From NCBI GenBank assembly GCA_003648125.1, contig QMOE01000141.1, positions 1-6,545 on the forward strand: a stretch of 6,545 nt of DNA, given 5' to 3'. The notes beneath the pieces are model-generated. The model was not told the origin of the DNA. It saw nothing but the letters and a program-made list of their open reading frames with translations, and searched no databases. Shown here piece by piece: positions 1 to 5,829 of the stretch (its first letter is position 1; each line of letters opens with the position of its first letter). Both the position numbers and the translations under genes were made by a program. Origin of the DNA: Chloroflexota bacterium. GTDB taxonomy: Bacteria > Chloroflexota > Anaerolineae > B4-G1.

Positions 1-195
1 ACCCTGCTCGATTGGGGAGTAACGCGGGCCAAGGAACTTGGGCAAGAAAAAAAGTTCGCCGACCTGCGACGCGCTATGAAGCGCATCAGCCGAGAGGCCG
101 GTAAAGCCGCGCCGGAGGCCCAAACGGAATGGGTGAGAGCATTGCTGGCAGAGATTGAGGCGGAGATAACCATGGAGGTAAAAGATGGCGCGTAA
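1..195 (+). CDS. C-terminal end of an unrecognised protein (5' truncated)
   Basis: Reading frame 1 is open from the left edge to a TAA at 193-195, giving the last 64 residues of a protein whose start lies outside the window. The tail is strongly charged and probably helical, rich in Lys, Arg, Glu and Ala (for example KKFADLRRAMKRISREAGK, then a Glu-rich LLAEIEAEITMEVKDGA end). It has no membrane segment and no motif I can name. The frame is supported by its overlap with the next gene: the downstream ATG at 185 lies inside this frame, an 11-base overlap typical of translationally coupled genes, and the downstream ribosome binding site lies within this coding sequence. The function is unknown; being co-transcribed with the HKD lipoprotein is the only context. 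Confidence 0.6.
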   Translation, partial: TLLDWGVTRAKELGQEKKFADLRRAMKRISREAGKAAPEAQTEWVRALLAEIEAEITMEVKDGA

Positions 196-1300
196 AACAC
201 AGACTTTTGCCAGACTGAGCGCGCTCATCCTGGCAGCGACAACCATCGCGCTCGCACAGTTTGCCTGTAGCAATCTCAGCGAATCGCGCACGATGACAGA
301 GACAGTGAGCGGCGATTGGATTCGCGTCTACTTTACCAACCCCCGCTACCCGGACGACGCCGATCACTACGGCGGGCTGGATGAGGAACTGACCGCGGTG
401 ATCGAGCAAGCCAAGAGCAGCGTGGACGTGGTGGCCTACGATCTCGACCTGGCAAGCGTAACCGACGCACTGATCGCCGCCCAGCGCGAGGGCGTGCAGG
501 TGCGCGTCGTCGTCGAAAGCGACAATGCCGACGAGGAGGCCATCACCGACTTGCACCGGGCCGGCGTCCCGCTCGTCGAGGACGGACGCAACAGCGGGCT
601 GATGCACAACAAGTTCGTCGTCATAGACGGGCAGTGGGTATGGACGGGGTCGTGGAACATGACCGAGAACGGCACTTACCGCAACAACAACAACGGAGTC
701 CTGATCGCCTCGCCCGCGCTGGCGGAAAACTATACCACCGAGTTCGAGGAAATGTTCACCGGTCAATTCGGCCCCGCCTCCCGCGCCGACACACCCAATC
801 CACACGTAACCATCACCGTCGAGAGCGGAGAAGGGGAAGAAAAGCAAGAGCGACAGGTAGAGGTGGAAAACTATTTTGCGCCAGAGGATGAGGTGGCCGC
901 TCAAATCATCTCCGAGATTGAGAGCGCACGAGAGCGCATCCGCTTCTTGGCCTTTACATTCACCAGTGACGAGATCGCCGCCGCCATGCTGGAACGAGCG
1001 GATGCGGGCGTGGTGGTGCAGGGGGTGATCGAGAGCCGCAACGCCGAAAGTGATTACAGCGAATACGAACGGCTGCGTGACGTAGTCCACGACGTGCTCC
1101 CTGACGGCAACCCATACGTCATGCACCACAAAGTGATCATCGTTGACGACGCGACGGTGATCCTAGGCTCCTACAACTTTACCGCCAGTGCCGAGGAAAA
1201 GAACGACGAAAACCTGCTCATCATCCACGACCCGGAGGTGGCGGCCCTGTTCGTAGCCGAGTTTGGGCGGGTATACGAGCAAGCCAGGACAGCGGATTGA
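185..1300 (+). CDS. Phospholipase D-superfamily lipoprotein with two HKD motifs (probable extracellular nuclease or phosphodiesterase)
   Basis: This is a 371-residue protein. Residues 1-27 form a lipoprotein signal peptide (basic MARK start, hydrophobic core, then QFA-Cys28), so it should be lipid-anchored outside the membrane. Two PLD-like halves follow, at about 45-198 and 227-365, joined by a Glu-rich linker. The first half has a complete HKD motif: His141, Lys143, Asp148, then Gly155-Ser156 and Asn158. The second is also complete: His314, Lys316, Asp321, then Gly328-Ser329 and Asn331. In this superfamily the two motifs meet to form one active site that cleaves phosphodiesters through a phospho-histidine intermediate. 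The small two-motif form without extra domains is closer to Nuc-type nucleases or cardiolipin-synthase-like proteins than to large phospholipases; the sequence alone does not fix the substrate. The start at 185 is backed by GGAGG at 174-178, six bases upstream. No terminator with a T-run follows. I see both motifs intact, so I expect it to be active. Confidence 0.88.
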   Translation: MARKTQTFARLSALILAATTIALAQFACSNLSESRTMTETVSGDWIRVYFTNPRYPDDADHYGGLDEELTAVIEQAKSSVDVVAYDLDLASVTDALIAAQREGVQVRVVVESDNADEEAITDLHRAGVPLVEDGRNSGLMHNKFVVIDGQWVWTGSWNMTENGTYRNNNNGVLIASPALAENYTTEFEEMFTGQFGPASRADTPNPHVTITVESGEGEEKQERQVEVENYFAPEDEVAAQIISEIESARERIRFLAFTFTSDEIAAAMLERADAGVVVQGVIESRNAESDYSEYERLRDVVHDVLPDGNPYVMHHKVIIVDDATVILGSYNFTASAEEKNDENLLIIHDPEVAALFVAEFGRVYEQARTAD

Positions 1301-1346
1301 TTTGGGAGAAGTCATCATGAACCAGGTTCACCCTCAAGGACGAAAA

Positions 1347-1391
1347 TGTAGCCGCGATTTCCTAATCGCGCGAATGGAATTCGCGACTACA
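1347..1391. repeat. Imperfect palindrome with a nested CGCGATT hairpin
   Basis: The outer arms 1347-1362 (TGTAGCCGCGATTTCC) and 1376-1391 pair over 14 of 16 positions. Inside lies an alternative perfect 7-bp hairpin, CGCGATT (1353-1359) with AATCGCG (1364-1370) around a 4-base loop. No T-run follows, so it is not an intrinsic terminator of the HKD gene. The compact nested form suggests a dispersed palindromic repeat; that is inferred, because only one copy is in the window. Confidence 0.6.
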
Positions 1392-1405
1392 AGTTTATTT
1401 TCGAG

Positions 1406-1422
1406 GCAGTCTTGGAGACTGC
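1406..1422. repeat. Short perfect hairpin GCAGTCT/AGACTGC
   Basis: A perfect 7-bp stem (1406-1412 with 1416-1422) closes a 3-base loop. It lies just after the larger palindrome and about 45 bases before the promoter of the transporter operon. With no T-tract it does not look like a Rho-independent terminator. It may be part of the same repeat unit as the preceding palindrome, or an inverted-repeat site near the promoter. Confidence 0.45.
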
Positions 1423-1466
1423 TCCCAAGCCACCAAAGTCAAACTCGAGACATCACATATCGCGCC

Positions 1467-1494
1467 TTGTCTTTCCCACCAGTTTGACTATAAT
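1467..1494 (+). promoter_or_regulatory. Sigma-70-like promoter of the transporter operon
   Basis: The -10 box is a perfect TATAAT at 1489-1494. The best -35 is TTGTCT at 1467-1472, which keeps the TTG and matches four of six consensus bases, with a 16-base spacer. Transcription would start near 1501, leaving a leader of about 95 bases before the binding-protein ATG. The box stands out against GC-rich surroundings and is the only convincing promoter in the window. No known riboswitch core was recognised in the leader, only a weak AT-rich hairpin (1541-1547 with 1555-1561). Confidence 0.65.
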
Positions 1495-1596
1495 AGGGTA
1501 GCCAACCAAAACACGAGGGAGGTGAGTATATCGCGGAAACATTTTAACAGCCTTTTAAAATTACACACTAATTCAACTACTGAGAGGAGAATAGAA

Positions 1597-2667
1597 ATGC
1601 GCAAGTATCTTTTGATAACTCTAAGCCTGCTGACAATTGTAGCGTTGCTGGCAGCCTGCGGCCCCAAAGAGACCGAAGTGGCAACCGAGGCCCCAGTTGA
1701 GATCACTATGGAAGACTGCCCCAAGGCAGAGGTCTTCTGCGTGGGTCTGGTGACCGACGTGGGCAAGATTGACGACAAGTCCTTCAACCAATCCACCTGG
1801 GAAGGCGTGCAACTGACCCAAGACGAGTTGGGTGTGGACATCGTCCAGTACATTGAGACGACTGACTCGAAGGACTATGGCAAGAACATTGCCCAGTTTG
1901 GCGACGCCGGGTTCGACGTGATCGTGACCGTGGGCTTTGGGCTGGGCGAGGCCACCCTGGAAGCTGGCCCCAAGTACCCGGACGTCAAGTTCATCGGCGT
2001 AGACCAGTTCCAGGGGGACGTAGTAGAGAACGTCGTCGGCTTGATCTTCCCTGAGGATCAGTCCGGGTTCCTGGCCGGTGCGCTAGCCGCGCAGATGAGC
2101 GAGAGCGGCAAACTCGGCGCAGTGCTGGGCACGGACGCCGTCCCCCCAGTGTGGCGCTTTGGCGAGGGGTATCGCGCCGGGGCGCAGTACATCAACCCAG
2201 ATATCGAAGTGAACGTCGTCTACCACAACGACGTGGGCTTCGACAAGACCTTTACCGACCCAGAGTGGGGCAAGACGACTGCGCTCTCAATGATTGACAA
2301 GGGCGTGGACGTCATCTTTGGCGCGGGCGGCAAGACCGGCAACGGCGCCCTGCTCGGTTGCGCCGAGAAGGGTGTTTTAGCCATCGGCGTGGACACCGAC
2401 CAGTACTATACCGTGCCGGAAGCGCAGAGTGTGTTGCTGACCAGCGCGATGAAGCTGCTCACCCCCGGCACGTTCGACCTGATCAAGATGGCCAAGGAAG
2501 GCAACTTCCCTGCCGGCGGCAACTACCTGGGCGCAGCCGGCCTGGCCCCCTATCACGATCTTGCGGACCAAGTTCCGGATGATGTTGACGCCAAGATCCA
2601 GGAGATTGACGCGGCGCTCAAGGACGGCTCGTTAGAAACCGGGGTCGCCCCGGTCAAACCAGAGTAA
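1597..2667 (+). CDS. BMP/PnrA-family substrate-binding lipoprotein of a nucleoside-type ABC importer
   Basis: This 356-residue extracellular lipoprotein captures the ligand and hands it to the permeases encoded downstream. Residues 1-20 are the signal peptide with lipobox LLAAC, so Cys21 is lipidated; a Glu/Thr/Pro-rich tether follows. The family hallmark is at 49-65, VGLVTDVGKIDDKSFNQ, the ligand-side loop of the BMP domain (PF02608). Other expected parts are the internal DVIVTVGFG strand, DVIFGAGGKTGNG, and the GVDTDQ segment near the C-terminal lobe. Characterised relatives (PnrA, BmpA, NupA/RnsB) bind purine or other nucleosides; the exact ligand here is not shown. Cys41 and Cys48 could form a disulfide at the start of the domain. 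The start at 1597 is chosen because it gives the proper signal peptide and has GAGGAG (1584-1589) seven bases upstream. A GTG at 1522 in the same frame would bury the signal peptide behind 25 polar residues. Confidence 0.93.
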   Translation: MRKYLLITLSLLTIVALLAACGPKETEVATEAPVEITMEDCPKAEVFCVGLVTDVGKIDDKSFNQSTWEGVQLTQDELGVDIVQYIETTDSKDYGKNIAQFGDAGFDVIVTVGFGLGEATLEAGPKYPDVKFIGVDQFQGDVVENVVGLIFPEDQSGFLAGALAAQMSESGKLGAVLGTDAVPPVWRFGEGYRAGAQYINPDIEVNVVYHNDVGFDKTFTDPEWGKTTALSMIDKGVDVIFGAGGKTGNGALLGCAEKGVLAIGVDTDQYYTVPEAQSVLLTSAMKLLTPGTFDLIKMAKEGNFPAGGNYLGAAGLAPYHDLADQVPDDVDAKIQEIDAALKDGSLETGVAPVKPE

Positions 2668-2689
2668 CCGATAACATAGCCAAAAAGTA

Positions 2690-2734
2690 ACAAGTGCGAC
2701 GCATCTGCCAATCCGTGAGATGCGTCGCACTTGT
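2690..2734. repeat. Perfect 17-bp inverted repeat (long hairpin) after the binding-protein gene
   Basis: The arms 2690-2706 (ACAAGTGCGACGCATCT) and 2718-2734 are exact reverse complements around an 11-base loop. It lies 22 bases after the stop of the binding-protein gene. The transcript would fold into a very stable hairpin, but no T-run follows, so full intrinsic termination is unlikely. Such hairpins behind a binding-protein gene are known in other ABC operons (the malE-malF REP case) to protect the upstream mRNA and raise binding protein over permease; that role here is inferred. The conserved stem and arbitrary-looking loop also fit a dispersed palindromic repeat. Confidence 0.8.
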
Positions 2735-2743
2735 CAACATGTC

Positions 2744-2797
2744 GTAGGGGCGACCCTTGCGGTCGCCCTCCTGGGCAGGTGCAAGATTTGCCCCTAC
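2744..2797. repeat. 54-bp GTAGGGGC...GCCCCTAC palindromic repeat
   Basis: The outer ends GTAGGGGC (2744-2751) and GCCCCTAC (2790-2797) are exact reverse complements. Inside are an 8-bp hairpin, GGGCGACC (2748-2755) with GGTCGCCC (2761-2768), and a second one at 2773-2780 with 2786-2793 using two G-T pairs. The outer stem and inner hairpins share bases and would compete. I recognise this layout as resembling dispersed GTAGGGGC-type repeats found between genes in many bacterial genomes, including Chloroflexota; the recognition is from memory. It ends 33 bases before the permease start. Confidence 0.7.
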
Positions 2798-2830
2798 CCA
2801 GTTTGTTGAAAACACGAAAGTAGGAAAAGC

Positions 2831-3973
2831 ATGAGCGAACCGGTAGGGACAACCACTCCTAAAACCGCACCTGGAATACTGAAGAAATTTAGGCCAGCCA
2901 TCAACGCCGTCCTGGTGCCGCTGCTGGCGGTATTCACGGCCCTGGTGTTGGGCGCGCTGGTCATCAAGGTCGTCGGAGGAGACCCTCTCGCCGCCTATAG
3001 GGGGCTGTTCGAGGGCGCGTTCGGCTCCGCCCAGGCGTTGAGCGAGACGACCGTCTGGGCCACCCCCTACATCCTGGCCGGCCTGGCAGTGGCCCTGGCA
3101 TTCAAGGGTGGGCTGTTCAACATCGGCGCGGAGGGGCAACTGGCCTTTGGCGCAGTGGCAGCGGCCTGGGTGGGTTACGCGCTACCGGACGTGCTGGGCG
3201 TGACGCTGCCGGCCGCTGTCCACATTCCACTGGCGGTCGGCGCTGGAATGCTGGCTGGCGGCATCTGGGGCGCTATCCCCGGCTGGCTCAAAGCTCGCAC
3301 CGGGGGACACGAGGTCATCAACACCATCATGATGAATTATATCGCCTTGAACATTACCAGTTTTCTCCTCAACGGGCCAATGAAGGACCGCTCCCCGCTC
3401 AACGTGGTGGCCCGCACGCCCCAGATCGCCGAGAGCGCGCGCATCCCTCCCATCATCGCCGGTTTCCGCTTACACTGGGGGTTCGTCCTGGCATTGGTGA
3501 TGGCCGGCATCGTCTGGTGGGTCTTGAGGAAAACGACGCTGGGATTCGAGATTCGCACCGCCGGAGCAAACCCCGACGCAGGACGGTACGCCGGCGTGAA
3601 CGTATCCCGCGCCATCGTGATGACGATGCTGCTTTCCGGCGTACTGGCCGGGCTGGCCGGGTCCCTTGAAGTGACCGCCCTCAACTACCGGCACGAATTA
3701 GGTTTCTCCGTCGGCTACGGTTTTGATGCCATCGCCATCGCGCTGCTGGGCAAGACGCACCCGGCCGGCGTGGTGCTGGCCTCCCTGCTGTGGGGCGCGA
3801 TGCGCAACGGAGCCTCCCGCATGCAGTTCCTGACCCAGATTCCGGTGGACGTCATCTCGGTCATCCAGGCACTGATCCTGCTCTTTGTAGCAGCCGACGC
3901 GATCGTCCGCTGGCTCTACCGCATCCGCGCTACAGAGGAGCGGCTGGTGCTCACACGCGGGTGGGGGGGATGA
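2831..3973 (+). CDS. ABC transporter permease, BPD_transp_2 family (nucleoside-type importer, first permease)
   Basis: This is a 380-residue polytopic inner-membrane protein that should pair with the second permease to form the channel. After a polar N-terminus (1-25), hydrophobic segments begin at about 25-48 and recur to about 360. Motifs typical of the NupP/YufP group of PF02653 are FNIGAEGQ (96-103), GGHEVINTIMMNY (158-170), and the cytoplasmic loop RTAGANPDAGRYAGV (242-256), which should contact the ATPase. The length is normal for the family. The start at 2831 has AGGA at 2822-2825 five bases upstream. The gene follows the binding-protein gene after a repeat-filled gap of 163 bases, and its end abuts the second permease (stop at 3971-3973). 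Nothing is missing or broken. Confidence 0.92.
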   Translation: MSEPVGTTTPKTAPGILKKFRPAINAVLVPLLAVFTALVLGALVIKVVGGDPLAAYRGLFEGAFGSAQALSETTVWATPYILAGLAVALAFKGGLFNIGAEGQLAFGAVAAAWVGYALPDVLGVTLPAAVHIPLAVGAGMLAGGIWGAIPGWLKARTGGHEVINTIMMNYIALNITSFLLNGPMKDRSPLNVVARTPQIAESARIPPIIAGFRLHWGFVLALVMAGIVWWVLRKTTLGFEIRTAGANPDAGRYAGVNVSRAIVMTMLLSGVLAGLAGSLEVTALNYRHELGFSVGYGFDAIAIALLGKTHPAGVVLASLLWGAMRNGASRMQFLTQIPVDVISVIQALILLFVAADAIVRWLYRIRATEERLVLTRGWGG

Positions 3974-3978
3974 GGAGG
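3973..3978 (+). promoter_or_regulatory. Ribosome binding site that decides the second permease start
   Basis: AGGAGG overlaps the last base of the first permease stop codon and sits six bases before ATG 3985. An in-frame ATG at 3970 forms an ATGA overlap with the stop, but it has only a G-run upstream and would place this ribosome site inside the coding region. The 3985 start is therefore preferred. Confidence 0.75.
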
Positions 3979-3984
3979 AAACTT

Positions 3985-5052
3985 ATGGATTGGCGACGTC
4001 TTGGCTTTATCTCTCTGATCATTATAATTCTCATCGGCGTGGTCGTGCTGGTCGGCGGGAAGGATGTCTCCCCAACCGTGATCGTGGTAAGTATGCTGGC
4101 GACCACCATCGCGGTGGCGACACCACTGACGCTGGGCGCGCTCTCCGGTATCTATTGCGAACGCGCTGGCGTGGTCAACATCGGCATCGAAGGCATGATG
4201 CTCTCATCCGCCTTCTTCGGCTGGTTCGGCGCCATCTACCTCAACACGATCCTGGGTGTCTCCCCCATGCCCAGCCTCATCTTTGGCGTGGTGGCGGCCA
4301 TCCTCACCGGCGGGCTGATGGGGTTGCTGCTTGCCGTTCTCTCGGTGACGTACAAGGTGGACCAGATCATCGGCGGGACGGTGATCAACATCCTGGCGAT
4401 TGGCATCTCGGGCTTTTTGAACCGGCAACTGTTCTTTGAAAAGGGGAGCATCTTTGGTGGACAGGTGCCGCACGCACCGGGCGTCCTGCCGCGCCTCAAG
4501 CTCCCATTTCTGGGCGATTCTCCCATCGCCAGCATCTTTGAGCAACAGCCAATCGCCATAGCCGCCATCCTGCTGGTGCTGCTGACCCACTTTATCCTCT
4601 TTTACACGCGCTGGGGGCTGCGCACGCGGGCAGTCGGCGAGCACCCCCGTGCCGCCGATACGGTGGGCATCAACGTGGCCCGCATGCGGTACACCAACGT
4701 GATCATCGGCGGGATGATCGCCGGCCTGGGAGGAGCCTACTTTACGCTGGAATCGGTGCCCTCCTTCGAGCCGTTGATGACCAACGGGCGCGGGTTCATC
4801 GCGCTGGCCGCCATGATCTTTGGCAACTGGTCGCCGTTCGGCGCGTGGGCATCCGCACTCGTCTTTGGCGCCGCGCAGGCGCTCCAGATCAACTTGCAGT
4901 TCTTCCGCGATCAGATTCCGGCCCAGTGGGCCTTTTTGCAGCAGGCCTACATCGTCGGCCTGGTGCCTTATCTGCTGACTATGCTGATCCTGACGGGCAT
5001 CATCGGCAAGACGACCCCACCCGTGGCAGATGGCGTGCCTTACGAGAAATAA
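3985..5052 (+). CDS. ABC transporter permease, BPD_transp_2 family (nucleoside-type importer, second permease)
   Basis: This 355-residue integral membrane protein is the second half of the channel. The first membrane segment is at about 7-24, and further hydrophobic stretches run to about 340. The NupQ/YufQ-like signature SGIYCERAGVVNIGIEGMM lies at 54-72, VDQIIGGTVINI at 125-136, the cytoplasmic coupling loop RAVGEHPRAADTVGI at 215-229, and GRGFIALAAMIFGNW at 268-282. These are the motifs expected of the shorter partner permease in BMP-type importers. The gene begins 12 bases after the first permease stop, so the two are almost certainly translated together. Its stop is followed not by the ATPase but by a repeat-rich module, leaving 796 bases before the ATPase start. 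Confidence 0.92.
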   Translation: MDWRRLGFISLIIIILIGVVVLVGGKDVSPTVIVVSMLATTIAVATPLTLGALSGIYCERAGVVNIGIEGMMLSSAFFGWFGAIYLNTILGVSPMPSLIFGVVAAILTGGLMGLLLAVLSVTYKVDQIIGGTVINILAIGISGFLNRQLFFEKGSIFGGQVPHAPGVLPRLKLPFLGDSPIASIFEQQPIAIAAILLVLLTHFILFYTRWGLRTRAVGEHPRAADTVGINVARMRYTNVIIGGMIAGLGGAYFTLESVPSFEPLMTNGRGFIALAAMIFGNWSPFGAWASALVFGAAQALQINLQFFRDQIPAQWAFLQQAYIVGLVPYLLTMLILTGIIGKTTPPVADGVPYEK

Positions 5053-5064
5053 TATACGGGAATC

Positions 5065-5094
5065 GGACGCAGACGAACGCAGACAAACGCAGAT
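5065..5094. repeat. CGCAGA tandem half-unit, left outer copy
   Basis: Three CGCAGA cores occur at a 10-base period, joined by CGAA and CAAA spacers (ACGCAGACGA, ACGCAGACAA, ACGCAGAT). It begins 12 bases after the permease stop and is the leftmost repeat of the module around the GxxExxY gene. In inverted orientation it resembles the single half-unit at 5687-5723. Confidence 0.75.
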
Positions 5095-5136
5095 CCATTC
5101 CCTTGACTGAACACTGGCAAATCACAGTTCTCGGAA

Positions 5137-5213
5137 CCAGGACGCAGACTAACGCCGAAAAACGCTGATTTTTATGCTCCTGTCTGCGAAATTCTGCGTT
5201 AATCTGCGTCCTG
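5137..5213. repeat. Left arm of a 77-bp inverted repeat, itself a palindrome
   Basis: Within this arm, 5138-5168 (starting CAGGACGCAGA) and 5183-5213 pair over 25 of 31 positions around a 14-base loop, so it can form its own hairpin. The whole arm is the reverse complement of 5752-5829 with about eight mismatches and one inserted base. A 9-base pair of words, CTGGCAAAT (5114-5122) and ATTTGCCAG (5230-5238), also brackets it as an exact inverted repeat. An A-run, not a T-run, follows, so it is not a forward terminator. Confidence 0.85.
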
Positions 5214-5255
5214 AAAAAAAGCCAGGAAAATTTGCCAGACTCCAGCCCTTGATAT

Positions 5256-5263
5256 GGAGGAGG
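5256..5263 (+). promoter_or_regulatory. Ribosome binding site supporting a TTG start for the GxxExxY gene
   Basis: GGAGGAGG lies just before TTG 5267; its first GGAGG ends six bases before that codon. Starting at TTG gives a protein beginning (M)DFKHTDVTE, which matches how this family usually begins. The upstream in-frame ATG at 5174 would instead translate part of the repeat hairpin. Confidence 0.6.
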
Positions 5264-5266
5264 TCT

Positions 5267-5679
5267 TTGGACTTTAAGCATACCGACGTAACCGAGTTGA
5301 TCATCAAAGCGTTTTACACGGTCTATCACACACTGGGCTACGGCTTCCTGGAAAAGGTCTACAGGAACGCGATGGTTATTGAACTCGCAAACTGGGATTG
5401 GACGTGATCCAGGAGGCACGCATCGCCGTCTACTACGACGACCAGGTGGTGGGCGAGTACTTTGCCGACTTGTTGGTAGCCGGCGCTGTGATCGTCGAAT
5501 TGAAAGCTGTAAAGAGGTTGTTGCCAGAACACGAAGCGCAGTTGCTCAACTACCTGAAAGCGACACCATACGAAGTCGGTCTGTTACTCAACTTTGGCCC
5601 CAAACCTGAAATCAAGCGCAAGGCGTTCGACAATTCACGTAAAGGCTCTATGCACTGGGTTCAAGTGTCACCCGCTTGA
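5267..5679 (+). pseudogene. GxxExxY family protein (PD-(D/E)XK-like), frameshifted
   Basis: This small protein would be about 137 residues, near the family norm, if a one-base frameshift were repaired. The first part, in the frame of 5267, carries the naming motif GFLEKVY (Gly26, Glu29, Tyr32) after TELIIKAFYTVYHTLGY, then runs into a TGA at 5405-5407. The second part, in the +1-shifted frame, continues the same family: LGLDVIQEARIAVYYDDQVVGEY, then ADLLV and VELKAV (the Asp and Glu-x-Lys of a PD-(D/E)XK-like core), HEAQLLNYLKAT and GLLLNFG. The join falls at the short A-run 5389-5391; adding one A there restores ELAKLGLDV. It may be a real lesion or a sequencing error. The family is assigned to PDDEXK_3 (PF13366/TIGR04256); its biochemical role is not established. 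It is flanked on both sides by inverted repeats and lies within an otherwise unrelated transport operon. Confidence 0.85.
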
Positions 5680-5686
5680 CAGAACC

Positions 5687-5723
5687 AAAATCAGCGTTCG
5701 TCGGCGTTAGTCTGCGTCCTGGT
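5687..5723. repeat. Half-unit repeat immediately after the GxxExxY gene
   Basis: This 37-base stretch begins eight bases after the GxxExxY stop. It is a direct copy of 5794-5830 with 35 of 37 identical bases, and an inverted copy of the outer part of the left arm. It carries the same TCAGCGTT...CGGCGTTAGTCTGCGTCC core but lacks the partner that would make a full hairpin. Confidence 0.8.
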
Positions 5724-5751
5724 AAAAATCCTGACCTGTTACGTCCCGTGG

Positions 5752-5829
5752 CAGAACGTAGATTCACGCAGAATTTCGCAGACCAGGAGCACAAAAATCA
5801 GCGTTCGTCGGCGTTAATCTGCGTCCCGG
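5752..5829. repeat. Right arm of the inverted repeat, itself a palindrome
   Basis: This 78-base arm is the reverse complement of 5137-5213 with about eight mismatches and one inserted base, including an unbroken match over the ACGCAGAATTTCGCAGA portion and the AAAAATCAGCG portion. Its own halves also pair, less well (about 20 of 29 positions), around a loop with CCAGGAGCAC. It ends only 19 bases before the ATPase start codon. Confidence 0.85.

Noticed and set aside
86..1129. Long reverse-strand open frame of 347 codons opposite the HKD lipoprotein gene
   Set aside because: It is a shadow of the GC-rich forward gene: low-complexity His/Val/Gly-rich translation, no recognisable domain, and the forward frame has two complete HKD motifs and a lipobox.
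1522..1596. Upstream GTG start for the binding-protein gene
   Set aside because: It would add 25 polar residues ahead of a textbook lipoprotein signal peptide, and the nearby GGGAGG overlaps the GTG itself instead of lying at a usable distance.
1501..1596. Purine riboswitch in the leader of the transporter operon
   Set aside because: I looked for the three-way junction core words of the purine aptamer and found none; only a weak AT-rich hairpin is present.
3790..3984. Longer form of the second permease reaching into the first permease gene
   Set aside because: The extra residues overlap a conserved part of the first permease, are not membrane-like, and AGGAGG at 3973-3978 points to the ATG at 3985.
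5398..5679. Independent small gene starting at TTG 5398
   Set aside because: It has no ribosome binding site and its protein is plainly the C-terminal two-thirds of the GxxExxY family, continuing from the frame that ends at 5407.
5676..5681. Perfect TTGACA that might be a -35 box for the ATPase gene
   Set aside because: No TATAAT-like box lies 16-18 bases downstream; that region is the CGTCGGCG repeat core. It also overlaps the GxxExxY stop codon.
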